Shown here piece by piece: positions 51,101 through 58,525 of a stretch of 64,000 bases of DNA. This DNA comes from an uncultured Oscillospiraceae bacterium (lineage in GTDB: Bacteria; Bacillota; Clostridia; Oscillospirales; Acutalibacteraceae). The stretch is taken from NCBI GenBank assembly GCA_900540865.1, contig UQHH01000003.1, positions 1 to 64,000 on the forward strand, read 5' to 3'. Below the pieces are notes generated by a model. The model saw nothing but the letters and a program-made list of their open reading frames with translations. It did no database searches and had not been told where the DNA came from. Both the position numbers and the translations under genes were made by a program. The first letter of the stretch is position 1. Each line of letters starts with the position of its first letter.

Positions 51101-51885
51101 GGAACATTGTAGTTGACCGGGTCATAGCCCCAGTTATACTGCGGCTTGTTGAGCTTTGTTTCGTCAACGGAGCCGTAATCATACACAGGGTTTAAGTGCA
51201 CGTAATTGACACCCTGTTTTACAAGGTAATCCACGCAGGTGGAGATGTCGTCCGTGCCGTTTACCTTCGTGCCGCTCTCCGTAAAGGCAAGGTATTTGCC
51301 CTTATGCGCGTCGCTTACGCCGGAGGAGCTGGAGATGGAGAAGTCGCGCACCTGTACTTCCCAGATAACCGCGTCCGTCTGGTTTTTCACGAGCTGGTGG
51401 GAATCGCTGTTCCAGCCCTCGGGATCGGTCGTGGAAAGGTCAACGACCATCGAACGCTCGCCGTTGACGCCCGTCGCGATGGAATAAACGTCCTGCGTCT
51501 CGTTTGTTTTGCCGTTGACGGTGACAAGATAGGTGTAATATGTACCGTTTAAGTCGCCGCTGATTTTGATGGACCAGACGCCGTTGGAGCTATCCTTCGT
51601 CATGTCCTTCGTTTCGATTACCGCCGCGCCGGCCTCCGCGTCGGAGCCGGTCGTGTAGCGCTTAATCTGGACCTTGGTAGCGCTCGGCGCCCATACCTTG
51701 AAGGTCGTTGCCGCCTTTGTGTAGGTTGCGCCCAGGTCACTGCCGCTGTAGGTGCTGTAGGGTTCTGTTTTGTTCGTGTACCCTGTCGCTTCGTCTCCTG
51801 TGACCGCCGCCTGTGTGGGCAATACCATAACCGAAACAGCCATGAGTACACACAGGAAAGCCGCCAAGAGTTTTCTTGCTTTCAA
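48103..51885 (-). CDS. Secreted type I pullulanase with dockerin and starch-binding modules
   Basis: Debranching enzyme that cuts alpha-1,6 bonds. From the TTG at 51885 (AAAAAGGAGAGG upstream), about 1260 residues. Order: signal peptide 1-27; CBM48-like domain about 45-150; GH13 barrel with pullulanase motif YNWGYDP (250-256), nucleophile Asp 366 (DGFRFDLMG), Glu 395 (VYGEPW) and Asp 487 (NSAHDN); C-terminal beta domain; two MucBP-like repeats (about 700-845); a CBM26-like module (about 855-950); another MucBP-like repeat; PTDPDTK linker; dockerin 1036-1096; Pro/Thr/Gln linker; second CBM26-like module (about 1149 on). The dockerin implies attachment to a scaffoldin. Confidence 0.93.
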   Translation of the reverse strand: MKARKLLAAFLCVLMAVSVMVLPTQAAVTGDEATGYTNKTEPYSTYSGSDLGATYTKAATTFKVWAPSATKVQIKRYTTGSDAEAGAAVIETKDMTKDSSNGVWSIKISGDLNGTYYTYLVTVNGKTNETQDVYSIATGVNGERSMVVDLSTTDPEGWNSDSHQLVKNQTDAVIWEVQVRDFSISSSSGVSDAHKGKYLAFTESGTKVNGTDDISTCVDYLVKQGVNYVHLNPVYDYGSVDETKLNKPQYNWGYDPVNYNVPEGSYSTDPYNGEVRIKEFKQMVQALHDRGIGVIMDVVYNHTYSTASSFEKTVPGYYYRMNGSTFLNSSGCGNVTASDKTMYRKFMLDSVKYWAEEYHIDGFRFDLMGCHDVTTMNQIRSELDKIDQRIIVYGEPWMADWATNGIASSDACIMDNASKVSERVSMFSDKIRNALKGGTDDATKGYIQGIATDTNAIKAGMMGGASTTFGKWSRQPSQCVTYNSAHDNLTLWDKILKSNSLSNYDTTANSVLSQNRLSAAIVLTSQGIPFYLAGEEFARTKHGDHNSYNAPDSVNQIDWTRVKSYSDLVEYYKGLMKIRANYSPFRDPTTASGNTTYFVENGSAIGYTIQNKTANAAKEWGTVAVLTNNTTSAKSLTLKVQSGAALPSSWVIVANGTQAGTKSLGTTGSTVSVPARSAMVLVDAASFAKVTIPETSYKTVTVKHVNQKTGEVLKTITSDYEVGTTYRTQPDSDLLFDYNLVNTEGVTSGTVTDNVTVTYYYTPDSVPSYTLTVKYVDGTGKDLMQAKTQKLKQGVSYSEQHETIAGYELDTAKFPNNAFGAISADTTVTYTYKATAYDKLKVHYYNGNGWANPYIYAYDDSTGLELLTGAWPGTKMTADSSMGAGWFTYPEVDVPQAKLMFTDGKASGTQQEPGQNAPGYDATGEVWVKDGGTSFNTKVVVSYINQSGKKLADDKVIEGKKVTTSDSYTTQGLAGAGEPVLIMGAPEGNWGVGTKNVVYVYNDGTEPPTNPDTKPTDPDTKPTDPDTKPTDPGESYMLGDINSDWTISLADVLVMQNYLAAKIRLTDRQIFVGDVDRNGQIDLVDILEVQKYLAKMPTNFEIGKIFGDVPTTDPTQPPTAPQPTDPQPTQPQPTDPQPTDPQPTNPESQVVTLYFSNGVWWESVYAYAWREADENKNQEWPGEQLTSIGKNSYGEDIYSMTIDLSEYDKIIFNNGNGQQTQDIPLSGASDSLGYYCDKSVQNEQGHYGFGTYEFDPSFIV
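48598..48780 (-). other. Type I dockerin domain within the pullulanase
   Basis: Two calcium-binding repeats are visible: GDINSDWTISLADVLVMQNYL and GDVDRNGQIDLVDILEVQKYL. The first has Trp where a loop Gly is usual. Recognition residues are SL and LV at the positions that fix cohesin specificity. Confidence 0.9.
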
Positions 51886-51910
51886 AAAATCCTCTCCTTT
51901 TTTACAGTTC

Positions 51911-51960
51911 AATGGACGAGTTTTAATTATCTCACAAAAGCGTTTTAAAACCCGTCCATT
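51911..51960 (-). promoter_or_regulatory. 16-base-pair hairpin in the pullulanase leader
   Basis: Arms at 51945-51960 and 51911-51926 pair along all 16 positions in the minus-strand RNA (one G-U) around an 18-base loop. It starts about four bases from the predicted transcript start and ends about 12 bases before the ribosome site. It may stabilise the long mRNA or act as a DNA operator; the loop contains TTTTAAAACGCTTTT-type LacI-like sequence. Confidence 0.6.
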
Positions 51961-51970
51961 CTTACCCTAA

Positions 51971-51979
51971 ATTATAACA
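51971..51979 (-). promoter_or_regulatory. Extended -10 promoter of the pullulanase gene
   Basis: TGTTATAAT on the minus strand; no good -35 box is seen 17 bases upstream, so an activator may be needed. Confidence 0.6.
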
Positions 51980-52067
51980 TAAAACAATAAAAAGAAATAC
52001 ACTTTTTTCTCAGATTGATGAACAATCTTTTCCTGTTTTTTTATTGCAATGTGAATAAAAATTGGCA

Positions 52068-52081
52068 TGTAAACGTTTTCT
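52068..52081. promoter_or_regulatory. cre-like CcpA site upstream of the pullulanase
   Basis: TGTAAACGTTTTCT matches the cre consensus TGWAANCGNTNWCA at all fixed positions except the last. It lies about 105-118 bases upstream of the predicted start, a position compatible with catabolite control, although repression usually uses sites nearer the promoter. Confidence 0.55.
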
Positions 52082-52158
52082 ATAAAGCAAAAAAATACAA
52101 TTTCAAGCATAAGATAATTTCTATTAAAATGTTAAAAACAAACCGTTTTTTTTGCAGT

Positions 52159-52192
52159 AAAAACTCCCGGCCGCTTTAAAAGCAGCCGGGAG
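52159..52192 (-). terminator. Terminator of the BlaI/M56 operon
   Basis: CTCCCGGC and GCCGGGAG pair, with further pairing inside, followed by TTTTTAC on the minus strand. Confidence 0.9.
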
Positions 52193-52200
52193 CGGTATGA

Positions 52201-52764
52201 TTAAAATTTTGCAGGGGTGCGGAATAAAACGATACGGAATTTGTTTGCGTTCTCGTCAACCGTGCTGGAATAAAGCGATTTCATGACCTCTGTGAAGGTA
52301 AGCGTATTGTCCTGCGACAAAACAACGGCAGAGTTTTCTTTTGGAGGGATTCCGTCCGTGCCTCTCAGTGTCAGCAAGTACGGATACGGCTCCGGCTTTT
52401 GTTTGCCTGCGCTTTCATCAAACAGATAATAAGAGCCGTTTTGATGGTATAAGTCAAGATAAAACGGCTTGTTTTCAGCATTATCAGAATAAAACTGCGC
52501 AAGCCTGATATAAGCGTCCCGTCCACTCTGCGCGTTCCCGACAAATTTATTCCAGGCGTCCCGGTTTTGGGAATCCTCCAAATCAAGCGTTGCATAATAC
52601 CCTAACTTGCCCGCTTCCTCCAGCGTACAGCTTTCGGGAACGTCGGAAAATCCGGTGTAAATACCCTGCGCGTCTGTCGGTAGTATAATTTGCCCTGAGC
52701 CGCCCGAGCAGCCGGAAAGCACAAATAGCACCAGAATACATATAAAAACCACTGTACGCTTCAT
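52201..52764 (-). CDS. Lipoprotein of unknown function (DUF4362-like)
   Basis: A 187-residue lipoprotein: signal peptide ending in LSGC, then a mature domain with WNKFVGNAQSGRDAYIRLAQF and YLLTLRGTDGIPP. This pattern resembles DUF4362 proteins of Gram-positive bacteria, but the match is by eye. It directly follows a membrane protein gene (start codon immediately after its stop) in the BlaI/M56 operon, so it probably acts outside the membrane together with that protein. Function unknown. Confidence 0.7.
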   Translation of the reverse strand: MKRTVVFICILVLFVLSGCSGGSGQIILPTDAQGIYTGFSDVPESCTLEEAGKLGYYATLDLEDSQNRDAWNKFVGNAQSGRDAYIRLAQFYSDNAENKPFYLDLYHQNGSYYLFDESAGKQKPEPYPYLLTLRGTDGIPPKENSAVVLSQDNTLTFTEVMKSLYSSTVDENANKFRIVLFRTPAKF

Positions 52765-53724
52765 TTATACCGCCTCTTTTTGCAATGTTTTGTTAAGCAG
52801 AACCATTATGCCATAGGTTACAGCGCCGGGCAGCAGAATCACAAGGATGTCGCAGGGGGAAAACGGGGTTTGCAGAAGCGGGCTGAAAAACCATCCGCTG
52901 CCGAAGGAAAACAGCTTTCCGCCCATGAGAGCCAGCTCGCCGCAGTACATGGCAATTGTCGCGAGCACTGCCGTTACAGCCGGTAAAGCAACGGAAAACA
53001 GCCTTCTCTTTCCATATAAAAGGCTTCCAAAATAGGTTCCGACCGTTACGCCGAGCACGACAAAGAAAAAGCTTGTCAAAAATGAAGACAGCGGTGAGAT
53101 GGAAAGCGTTCCGTTGCGGTAAAAGGCTGTCAGGCAGGCAAAAACGCACAGCCCAATAAAAACGGAAACGCAGATAAGCTCTACAATCAGCGGTTTTTTC
53201 TTTGCCGGATTGTTTGTTTTAATCATATGAGTAAAGCCATAGAGCAGGATGATGACCGCGGCGATAATTACAACCGCGATAAAATAAAAGTGTATTTTAA
53301 ACACGGGGTTGTTTTGCGCAAAGGTGGGCTCCCCTATCGCGCGCAGCGCCTCCGGCGTCGCGACGCACAGGCTCATCTGCCACGAGCTTATGGGTAAAAA
53401 CTCTGTTTCAAACCCGGTAATGACCTTTATCTGTTCGAAGAACAGCTCCCCCGCCGCAAAAATAAGGATGCCAAACATGGTCGATACCCAAAGGGAATGC
53501 CGTTTGAATAAACGGTAGAACAGGGGCAGCAGCAGCGCGGCTAAAATAATAGCGACGCACATAGGCGCGTAAGGGATAACATATTTGGGGTAATCCTCCG
53601 CCCTGACAGCGCCCTCAGACATATAGTAAAGCATTGTTTTTACGCCCATATAGAGCGGATAGGCGCTCACCGCAAGAATAAGAAACAGGGAGCCCAGGTA
53701 AAAAGACAGGTATTTTCGTTTCAT
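52765..53724 (-). CDS. Multi-pass membrane protein of unknown function
   Basis: I do not recognise this 319-residue protein. About eight hydrophobic segments are visible, starting with LSFYLGSLFLILAVSAYPLYM; extracytoplasmic loops are short and a basic tail (TLQKEAV) is at the C-terminus. No enzyme motif, ATP site or known transporter signature is seen. It lies 10 bases after the M56 gene and touches the lipoprotein gene, so it is a likely partner in the same sensing or resistance module. Confidence 0.75.
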   Translation of the reverse strand: MKRKYLSFYLGSLFLILAVSAYPLYMGVKTMLYYMSEGAVRAEDYPKYVIPYAPMCVAIILAALLLPLFYRLFKRHSLWVSTMFGILIFAAGELFFEQIKVITGFETEFLPISSWQMSLCVATPEALRAIGEPTFAQNNPVFKIHFYFIAVVIIAAVIILLYGFTHMIKTNNPAKKKPLIVELICVSVFIGLCVFACLTAFYRNGTLSISPLSSFLTSFFFVVLGVTVGTYFGSLLYGKRRLFSVALPAVTAVLATIAMYCGELALMGGKLFSFGSGWFFSPLLQTPFSPCDILVILLPGAVTYGIMVLLNKTLQKEAV

Positions 53725-53734
53725 AACGTCCTCC

Positions 53735-54643
53735 TTACACGACGGCGTTGGTCAGCAGCGCGGCGGCAAATACCGCAATAAATACAGCGCAGCAAGCTAT
53801 GGAAAAGACGGTCATTTTTCTGTAGGACAAAATATTCTCGATGCGCACCCTTGTTTTCGCGCCGCCGAACGCCGAGGCAAACACGGTTTTTTTCTCCTGA
53901 ATTCCGATGAGCGCAAACGCGTAAGCTTTTTTTTGCCCGTCCCCGCTTTTTTTCAGCACCTTTTCATCACAGGAAAGCTCCATGTCGGCAAAAAAACAGC
54001 GCAGAAAAACCCATGACAGCGGATTGAACCAATGCAGGCACGCCGTTACGACAGCCACGCAGCGCAGCAGGTTGTCGCGCCTTTTGACATGGACCTGCTC
54101 GTGGAGCAGCACATATTTACGCACCTCCGCATCAAGACCATCAGGCAAGATAATCTTCGGCCTGATTACGCCGTACACGGCGGGAGCGGTGACCTTCGGC
54201 GATTCGTACACATTGCCACCGAGCCTTACCGCGTCCTTGATTTCCGCCTTTGTCATAAAGTAAAGCGCTGCCGAAGCGAGAAAGAGCGCCGCAAATACTA
54301 CGAGCCAGATAAGGCCGGCAATAAAAAAAAGCTGCGCAAGCCCTTCATCCCGAAAGGTAAATGGATTGTAATTTTCCGCAAGCGCAATACTATTGAGCAT
54401 TGTCAAGGAATTGCCGTCAAGCACAGGCACCGACCTGGCGGTAATCCAGGAAAGTACGTTAAGCAGGCTGAAATTGCTTGTAATACCGAACGGCAGCCAA
54501 AAACGAATCAGCGGCACCGCCCAAAGAACATACGGTACAAACCGGGGAATCCGCCTGATTTTGCGCAGCAGTAAAATAACAAGCCCCGCAAGGGCTGCGC
54601 TGATGCTCATATTGAGCGCCCAGTAAAAGAGCTGTCCTACCAT
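53735..54643 (-). CDS. M56-family membrane metallopeptidase (BlaR1-like, no sensor domain)
   Basis: A 302-residue integral-membrane zinc protease. Several hydrophobic segments flank the cytoplasmic HEQVH motif (181-185); ADMELSCDEKVLKK supplies the third zinc ligand. BlaR1/MecR1 end in a penicillin-binding sensor; here only a short extracytoplasmic tail follows the last helix, so the signal it detects is not bound by a beta-lactam domain of its own. It follows blaI by four bases. By analogy it cleaves BlaI to derepress the operon. Confidence 0.9.
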   Translation of the reverse strand: MVGQLFYWALNMSISAALAGLVILLLRKIRRIPRFVPYVLWAVPLIRFWLPFGITSNFSLLNVLSWITARSVPVLDGNSLTMLNSIALAENYNPFTFRDEGLAQLFFIAGLIWLVVFAALFLASAALYFMTKAEIKDAVRLGGNVYESPKVTAPAVYGVIRPKIILPDGLDAEVRKYVLLHEQVHVKRRDNLLRCVAVVTACLHWFNPLSWVFLRCFFADMELSCDEKVLKKSGDGQKKAYAFALIGIQEKKTVFASAFGGAKTRVRIENILSYRKMTVFSIACCAVFIAVFAAALLTNAVV

Positions 54644-54647
54644 ATCC

Positions 54648-55007
54648 TCACCGCTTTTCTATCATCTTTTTCAGCTCCTCAAGCTCCTCGGCAGTCAGGC
54701 TTTCATCCTCCAAAAAAGAGGAAAAAAACGCTTTTTTAGAGCCGCCGAACAGCCGGTTAATCAAGGTGTTCGTTTCTTCCTTCGCAACGTCCTGCCGGCG
54801 AATCAAAGAAGAACACTGGAACGCGGGCTCACTTCGTTTGACCGCGCCCTTTTCCACCAGCTTTTTAATGACGGTATAGGTCGTGTTTTTATTCCACCCG
54901 TAGGCTTCCTCCGCGAAAAGGCTCAGCTCCTTTGCCGTTGTGGGCTCCTGCGGCCAAAGCAGCTCCATGAGCTTGAGCTCGCTTTCAAACAGCTTGATTT
55001 TATCCAT
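54648..55007 (-). CDS. blaI: BlaI/MecI-family repressor
   Basis: A 119-residue winged-helix repressor. The N-terminal DNA-binding region (ELKLMELLWPQEPTTAKEL and WNKNTTYTVIKKLVEKGAVKR) and the dimerising C-terminus (ESLTAEELEELKKMIEKR) match the family. The cleavage-type region between them is present (SSFLEDES). It is first in the operon blaI-M56-membrane protein-lipoprotein. A palindrome in its promoter is the probable operator. Confidence 0.93.
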   Translation of the reverse strand: MDKIKLFESELKLMELLWPQEPTTAKELSLFAEEAYGWNKNTTYTVIKKLVEKGAVKRSEPAFQCSSLIRRQDVAKEETNTLINRLFGGSKKAFFSSFLEDESLTAEELEELKKMIEKR

Positions 55008-55040
55008 CGGTCCCGCCTCCAGACTATTTCGTTCGTCTAT

Positions 55041-55069
55041 ATACTATCACAATAGTCTAGAGCTGTCAA
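55041..55069 (-). promoter_or_regulatory. Promoter and operator of the blaI operon
   Basis: TTGACA and TAGTAT on the minus strand with a 17-base spacer. ACTATTGTGATAGT (55043-55056), a 5-4-5 palindrome, spans the -10 and spacer; AGACTATT and AATAGTCT repeats lie at about 55020 and 55051. The arrangement fits BlaI-type operators with self-repression. Confidence 0.75.
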
Positions 55070-55135
55070 CCCCTTTCTTTTACAGAATACGGCGCACTTT
55101 ATCAGCTTGCGTTTCATATACTGTTAGCACCGAAA

Positions 55136-55171
55136 AGCCGCCCCTCCATGTGTTCTGTGTTGCGGGCGGCT
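55136..55171. repeat. Short inverted repeat upstream of the hydrolase gene
   Basis: AGCCGCCC and GGGCGGCT pair around a 20-base loop. It may be a hairpin in the leader of the alpha/beta hydrolase; no clear promoter is seen beyond it. Confidence 0.4.
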
Positions 55172-55198
55172 GGTTCTATTATATAAGGGGGCTTCACT

Positions 55199-56017
55199 AT
55201 GATTTATATCAAATCAAACGACGGCGCGAAAATAGCGGTTACCGATTTAAAAGAAAAAGGCTGCGATAAAACCATTGTATTATTGCACGGGTGGCCGCTG
55301 TCCCATAAAATGTTTGAATACCAGATACCCGCGCTGCTCAAAGCGGGTTACCGCGTCGTTGCGCTTGACCTGCGCGGCTTCGGGAAGTCGGACGCGACGG
55401 CCTGCGGTTATGATTATAACCAAATGGCGGCCGACCTGTACCATGTAATCCGCGCGCTTAATTTAAAATGCTTTGCGCTGCTGGGTTTTTCGATGGGCGG
55501 TGCAATCGCAACAAGGTATATGGCGCTTTATAAGGGCTATGGTGTTTCTAAGCTTTGCCTGCTCGACGCGGCTGTACCCTCTTACAGTAAGACCGCGCGC
55601 AATCCGTACGGGAACGCCGTGGAGGACACAAACAAGCTTATCGCGCTCGGCTGCCGCGACAGGCCCGCGCTCAATAAATATTTCGGCAGCATTTTCTTTG
55701 AACAGAAGCATTCCGACGCGTTTATGAGCTGGCTGCTCGGTATCAGCAACAGCGCCTCCGGCATTGGAGAAATGAAATCACTTGTCTCCCTGCGTGACGA
55801 GTGCCTGTTCGACGACCTTGCCTGCATCCATGTGCCGACAGGCATTTTCCACGGCAGGGAGGATAAAATATGCCCGTTCGGCATGGCGGAAATCATGCAC
55901 GAAAACATACGCGGCTCCAGGCTGTTCCCGTTTGAAAAAGCAGGGCATGGCGCGTTTTACGATGTGCTCGAGCAGTTCAACTGCTCGCTTATCCGCTTTC
56001 TTGAAGAGGACTGCTGA
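55199..56017 (+). CDS. Alpha/beta hydrolase
   Basis: A 272-residue alpha/beta hydrolase. The oxyanion HGWPLSHKM, nucleophile Ser in LLGFSMGGAIA, an Asp in the HGREDKICPF segment and the catalytic His in AGHGAFYD complete the triad. It resembles the cofactor-free chloroperoxidase/arylesterase branch. Substrate cannot be assigned. It is monocistronic on the plus strand between the blaI region and a bidirectional terminator. Confidence 0.88.
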   Translation: MIYIKSNDGAKIAVTDLKEKGCDKTIVLLHGWPLSHKMFEYQIPALLKAGYRVVALDLRGFGKSDATACGYDYNQMAADLYHVIRALNLKCFALLGFSMGGAIATRYMALYKGYGVSKLCLLDAAVPSYSKTARNPYGNAVEDTNKLIALGCRDRPALNKYFGSIFFEQKHSDAFMSWLLGISNSASGIGEMKSLVSLRDECLFDDLACIHVPTGIFHGREDKICPFGMAEIMHENIRGSRLFPFEKAGHGAFYDVLEQFNCSLIRFLEEDC

Positions 56018-56034
56018 GCGCCTTCACGGCATAA

Positions 56035-56065
56035 AAAAGAGGCGGGAGTAGCTCCCGCCTCTTTT
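56035..56065. terminator. Bidirectional terminator between the hydrolase and iorB
   Basis: AAAAGAGGCGGGAG and CTCCCGCCTCTTTT pair perfectly around TAG; A/T tails on both sides suit both transcripts. Confidence 0.93.
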
Positions 56066-56079
56066 GGCATTTATATTTG

Positions 56080-56658
56080 TTACTGCGCGTAGCCGAGTTC
56101 AAACGCCCTGAGGTTCATCTCGACAAACTTTGCCGGAACGGTCTCCTTTATGGTGTCCAGCCAAACCTGCTTCTCAAGGCCGAGATGCTTCGCCATCACA
56201 CCAATGAGTACCACGTTTACCGCCTTGACCGAGCCCGCTTCTTCGGCGAGCGTCAGAGCGTCGGCCTGCACGAGCTTCACGCCCTTATCCGCAAGCGCCT
56301 CCATAATGCCCTGCGGGTATTCCTTCATGCCTGTAATGACGGGCATCGGGTCGATTGTCTGCGTATTTGAAATAATCGTCCCGCTCTTCTTTAAATAAGG
56401 CAGGAAACGCGCCGTTTCAAGCTGCTCAAAGGACAGAATGTAATCGGCCTCGCCCTCCTCGAGAATCGGGGAATACACCTTTTCGCCATAACGTACATAG
56501 GTGACGACGGAACCGCCGCGCTGGCTCATCCCGTGCACCTCGGAAACCTTTACGTCGTTACCCATACGCAGCATGGCGTTGCCCAGAAGACGGCTGGCAA
56601 GCAGGGTGCCCTGTCCGCCGACGCCGACAATTAAAACTGATTTTACATTGTTATCCAT
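56080..56658 (-). CDS. iorB: Indolepyruvate:ferredoxin oxidoreductase, beta subunit
   Basis: Small subunit of the complex that oxidatively decarboxylates aryl pyruvates to acyl-CoA with ferredoxin as acceptor. The 192-residue protein begins SVLIVGVGGQGTLLASRLLG and contains the family's HGMSQRGGSVVTYVRYG; both belong to the gamma-domain of 2-oxoacid oxidoreductases. It follows iorA by 24 bases. The enzyme makes indoleacetyl- or phenylacetyl-CoA. Confidence 0.95.
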   Translation of the reverse strand: MDNNVKSVLIVGVGGQGTLLASRLLGNAMLRMGNDVKVSEVHGMSQRGGSVVTYVRYGEKVYSPILEEGEADYILSFEQLETARFLPYLKKSGTIISNTQTIDPMPVITGMKEYPQGIMEALADKGVKLVQADALTLAEEAGSVKAVNVVLIGVMAKHLGLEKQVWLDTIKETVPAKFVEMNLRAFELGYAQ

Positions 56659-56682
56659 AATTTGTTTCCTTCCTTTCCGGAC

Positions 56683-58410
56683 TTACTGCTCGATGGCGTG
56701 CTTCGGGCACAGGCCTTCGCAGATGCCGCAGCCTACGCACTGGGTATGGTCGATTTCAGCCTTGCCGTCCTTCATGCTGATGGCGGGGCAGCCGATTCCG
56801 AAGCAGGCCTTACAGCCGATACATTTTTCTTTATCGATTGTAAGCGCGGGCTTGTGCTTAACATATTTGAGCAGCGCGCACGGACGGCGCGAAATAATGA
56901 CGGAGGGGGCGTCCGCCTCCAGCTCCTCCTTGATGACTGTAATCGTCTGCTTTAAATCGTACGGGTCTACAACCTGCACCCGGTCGATTCCAACGGAACG
57001 GCAAAGGTCTTCCAGGTTGACGGCAAGCGCCGGGTCGCCCTTAATATTATAGCCGGTCGTCGGGTTCTGCTGATGGCCCGTCATGCCGGTAATGGAATTA
57101 TCGAGGATAATCACGACGGAGTTCGTCGCGTTGTACGCAATGTCTATGAGGCCGGTCACGCCGGAATGCATGAAGGTAGAGTCGCCGATGACGGCGACGG
57201 ACTTTTTCTCCGCCTGCGCTCCAAGCGCCTTATTGTAGCCGTGCAGCGCCGAGACGGAAGCACCCATGCAGACGCAGGTGTCCATCATGGAAAGCGGCGC
57301 GGACGCGCCGAGCGTGTAGCAGCCGATGTCGCCGCTGACATAAACCTTACATTTCTTGAGCGCGTAGAATAGGCCGCGGTGCGGGCAGCCGCAGCACATG
57401 ACCGGCGGGCGCATGGGAATATCCATGTCGAGCGCGTCGCTCTGCTGCTCTATCCCCAAAATGTTTTTGCGCACGATATTCTGAGAAAATTCCCCGCAGA
57501 GGGAGAATACCTCTTTGCCGATTGGGTTTAAGCCGATTTTACGGCAGTGCGTTTCAATAAAGTCGTCCAGCTCCTCGATGACGTAGAGCGTGTCGACCTG
57601 AGAAGCGAAGTCCTGTATCAGCTTGACCGGCAGCGGGAACACCATGCCGAGCTTTAAGTAAGAGGCGTTTTCGCCGAGCGCCTCTTTCGCGTACTGGTAG
57701 CTCATGCCGGAGGTGATGACGCCGATTTTCGTGCTGTTCATCTCCACACGGTTGATGCCGGAGGTTTCCGCGTATTGCGTTAAATCCTTTGTACGCTGTT
57801 CCACAATCACATGCTTTTTCTTTGCCATCGCGGGCAGCATAACGTTTTTCTGCGGATTTTTCTCGTATGGCTTTAAATCGAGCTCCTGACGCTCACCAAG
57901 CTCAACCAGGCTCCTGGAATGGGAAACCCTCGTGGTCAGGCGCAGTACGGCGGGCGTGTCGAACCGCTCGCTTATTTCATAGGCAAGCTTTGCGTAATCC
58001 TTACATTCCGCGGAATCGGAGGGCTCCAGCATGGGTACCTTCGCCGCCATCGCGTAATGGCGGGAGTCCTGCTCGTTCTGCGAGGAATGCATGCCGGGGT
58101 CGTCCGCCACGGCAAGCACCATGCCGCCGTTCACGCCAATATAGCTCATCGTGAAGAACGGGTCTGCCGCGACGTTTAAACCGACGTGCTTCATCGCGCA
58201 GAAGGAACGCGCGCCCGCAAAGGACGCGCCGGCCGCGACCTCAGCCGCGACCTTTTCATTGGGCGCCCATTCACAGTCGATTTCATCGTAAAGCGCTGTG
58301 TATTCCGTAATTTCGGTACTGGGCGTACCGGGATAGCTCGACGCAATTTTCACGCCGGCCTCATATAATCCCCTTGCAACGGCTTCATTGCCGAGCATCA
58401 GCTTTCTCAT
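56683..58410 (-). CDS. iorA: Indolepyruvate:ferredoxin oxidoreductase, alpha subunit
   Basis: Large subunit, about 575 residues. It opens MRKLMLGNEAVARGLYEAG with PGTPSTE; TPP-binding GDIGCYTLG and the metal site follow; the C-terminus holds two [4Fe-4S] motifs (CIGCKACFGIGCP and CVGCGICEGLCP). I use ATG 58410, behind AAGGA; the frame opens upstream at 58446. Transcribed from the promoter at 58479-58507 with iorB. The adjacent paaK suggests aromatic amino acid breakdown or the reverse, making aryl pyruvates from aryl acids. Confidence 0.95.
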   Translation of the reverse strand: MRKLMLGNEAVARGLYEAGVKIASSYPGTPSTEITEYTALYDEIDCEWAPNEKVAAEVAAGASFAGARSFCAMKHVGLNVAADPFFTMSYIGVNGGMVLAVADDPGMHSSQNEQDSRHYAMAAKVPMLEPSDSAECKDYAKLAYEISERFDTPAVLRLTTRVSHSRSLVELGERQELDLKPYEKNPQKNVMLPAMAKKKHVIVEQRTKDLTQYAETSGINRVEMNSTKIGVITSGMSYQYAKEALGENASYLKLGMVFPLPVKLIQDFASQVDTLYVIEELDDFIETHCRKIGLNPIGKEVFSLCGEFSQNIVRKNILGIEQQSDALDMDIPMRPPVMCCGCPHRGLFYALKKCKVYVSGDIGCYTLGASAPLSMMDTCVCMGASVSALHGYNKALGAQAEKKSVAVIGDSTFMHSGVTGLIDIAYNATNSVVIILDNSITGMTGHQQNPTTGYNIKGDPALAVNLEDLCRSVGIDRVQVVDPYDLKQTITVIKEELEADAPSVIISRRPCALLKYVKHKPALTIDKEKCIGCKACFGIGCPAISMKDGKAEIDHTQCVGCGICEGLCPKHAIEQ

Positions 58411-58478
58411 ACAATCAGTCCTTATATGTATTTCATCTCTCTGCAAAGCCCCGCGGGGCCCTGCACCTTATCCTTATT

Positions 58479-58507
58479 ATTTTACCAAACGAGACAGGAG
58501 AACACAA
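58479..58507 (-). promoter_or_regulatory. Promoter of iorAB
   Basis: TTGTGT and TAAAAT on the minus strand with a 17-base spacer, between paaK and iorA. Confidence 0.65.
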
Positions 58508-58525
58508 GACACAATTTCTGCAAGG

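Larger units (their letters stand above)
51886..52200. other. Control region upstream of the pullulanase
   Basis: No gene. Contents: the leader hairpin (51911-51960), an extended -10 promoter (51971-51979), a cre-like site (52068-52081) and the terminator of the next operon (52159-52192). The rest is AT-rich and unrecognised. Confidence 0.75.
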
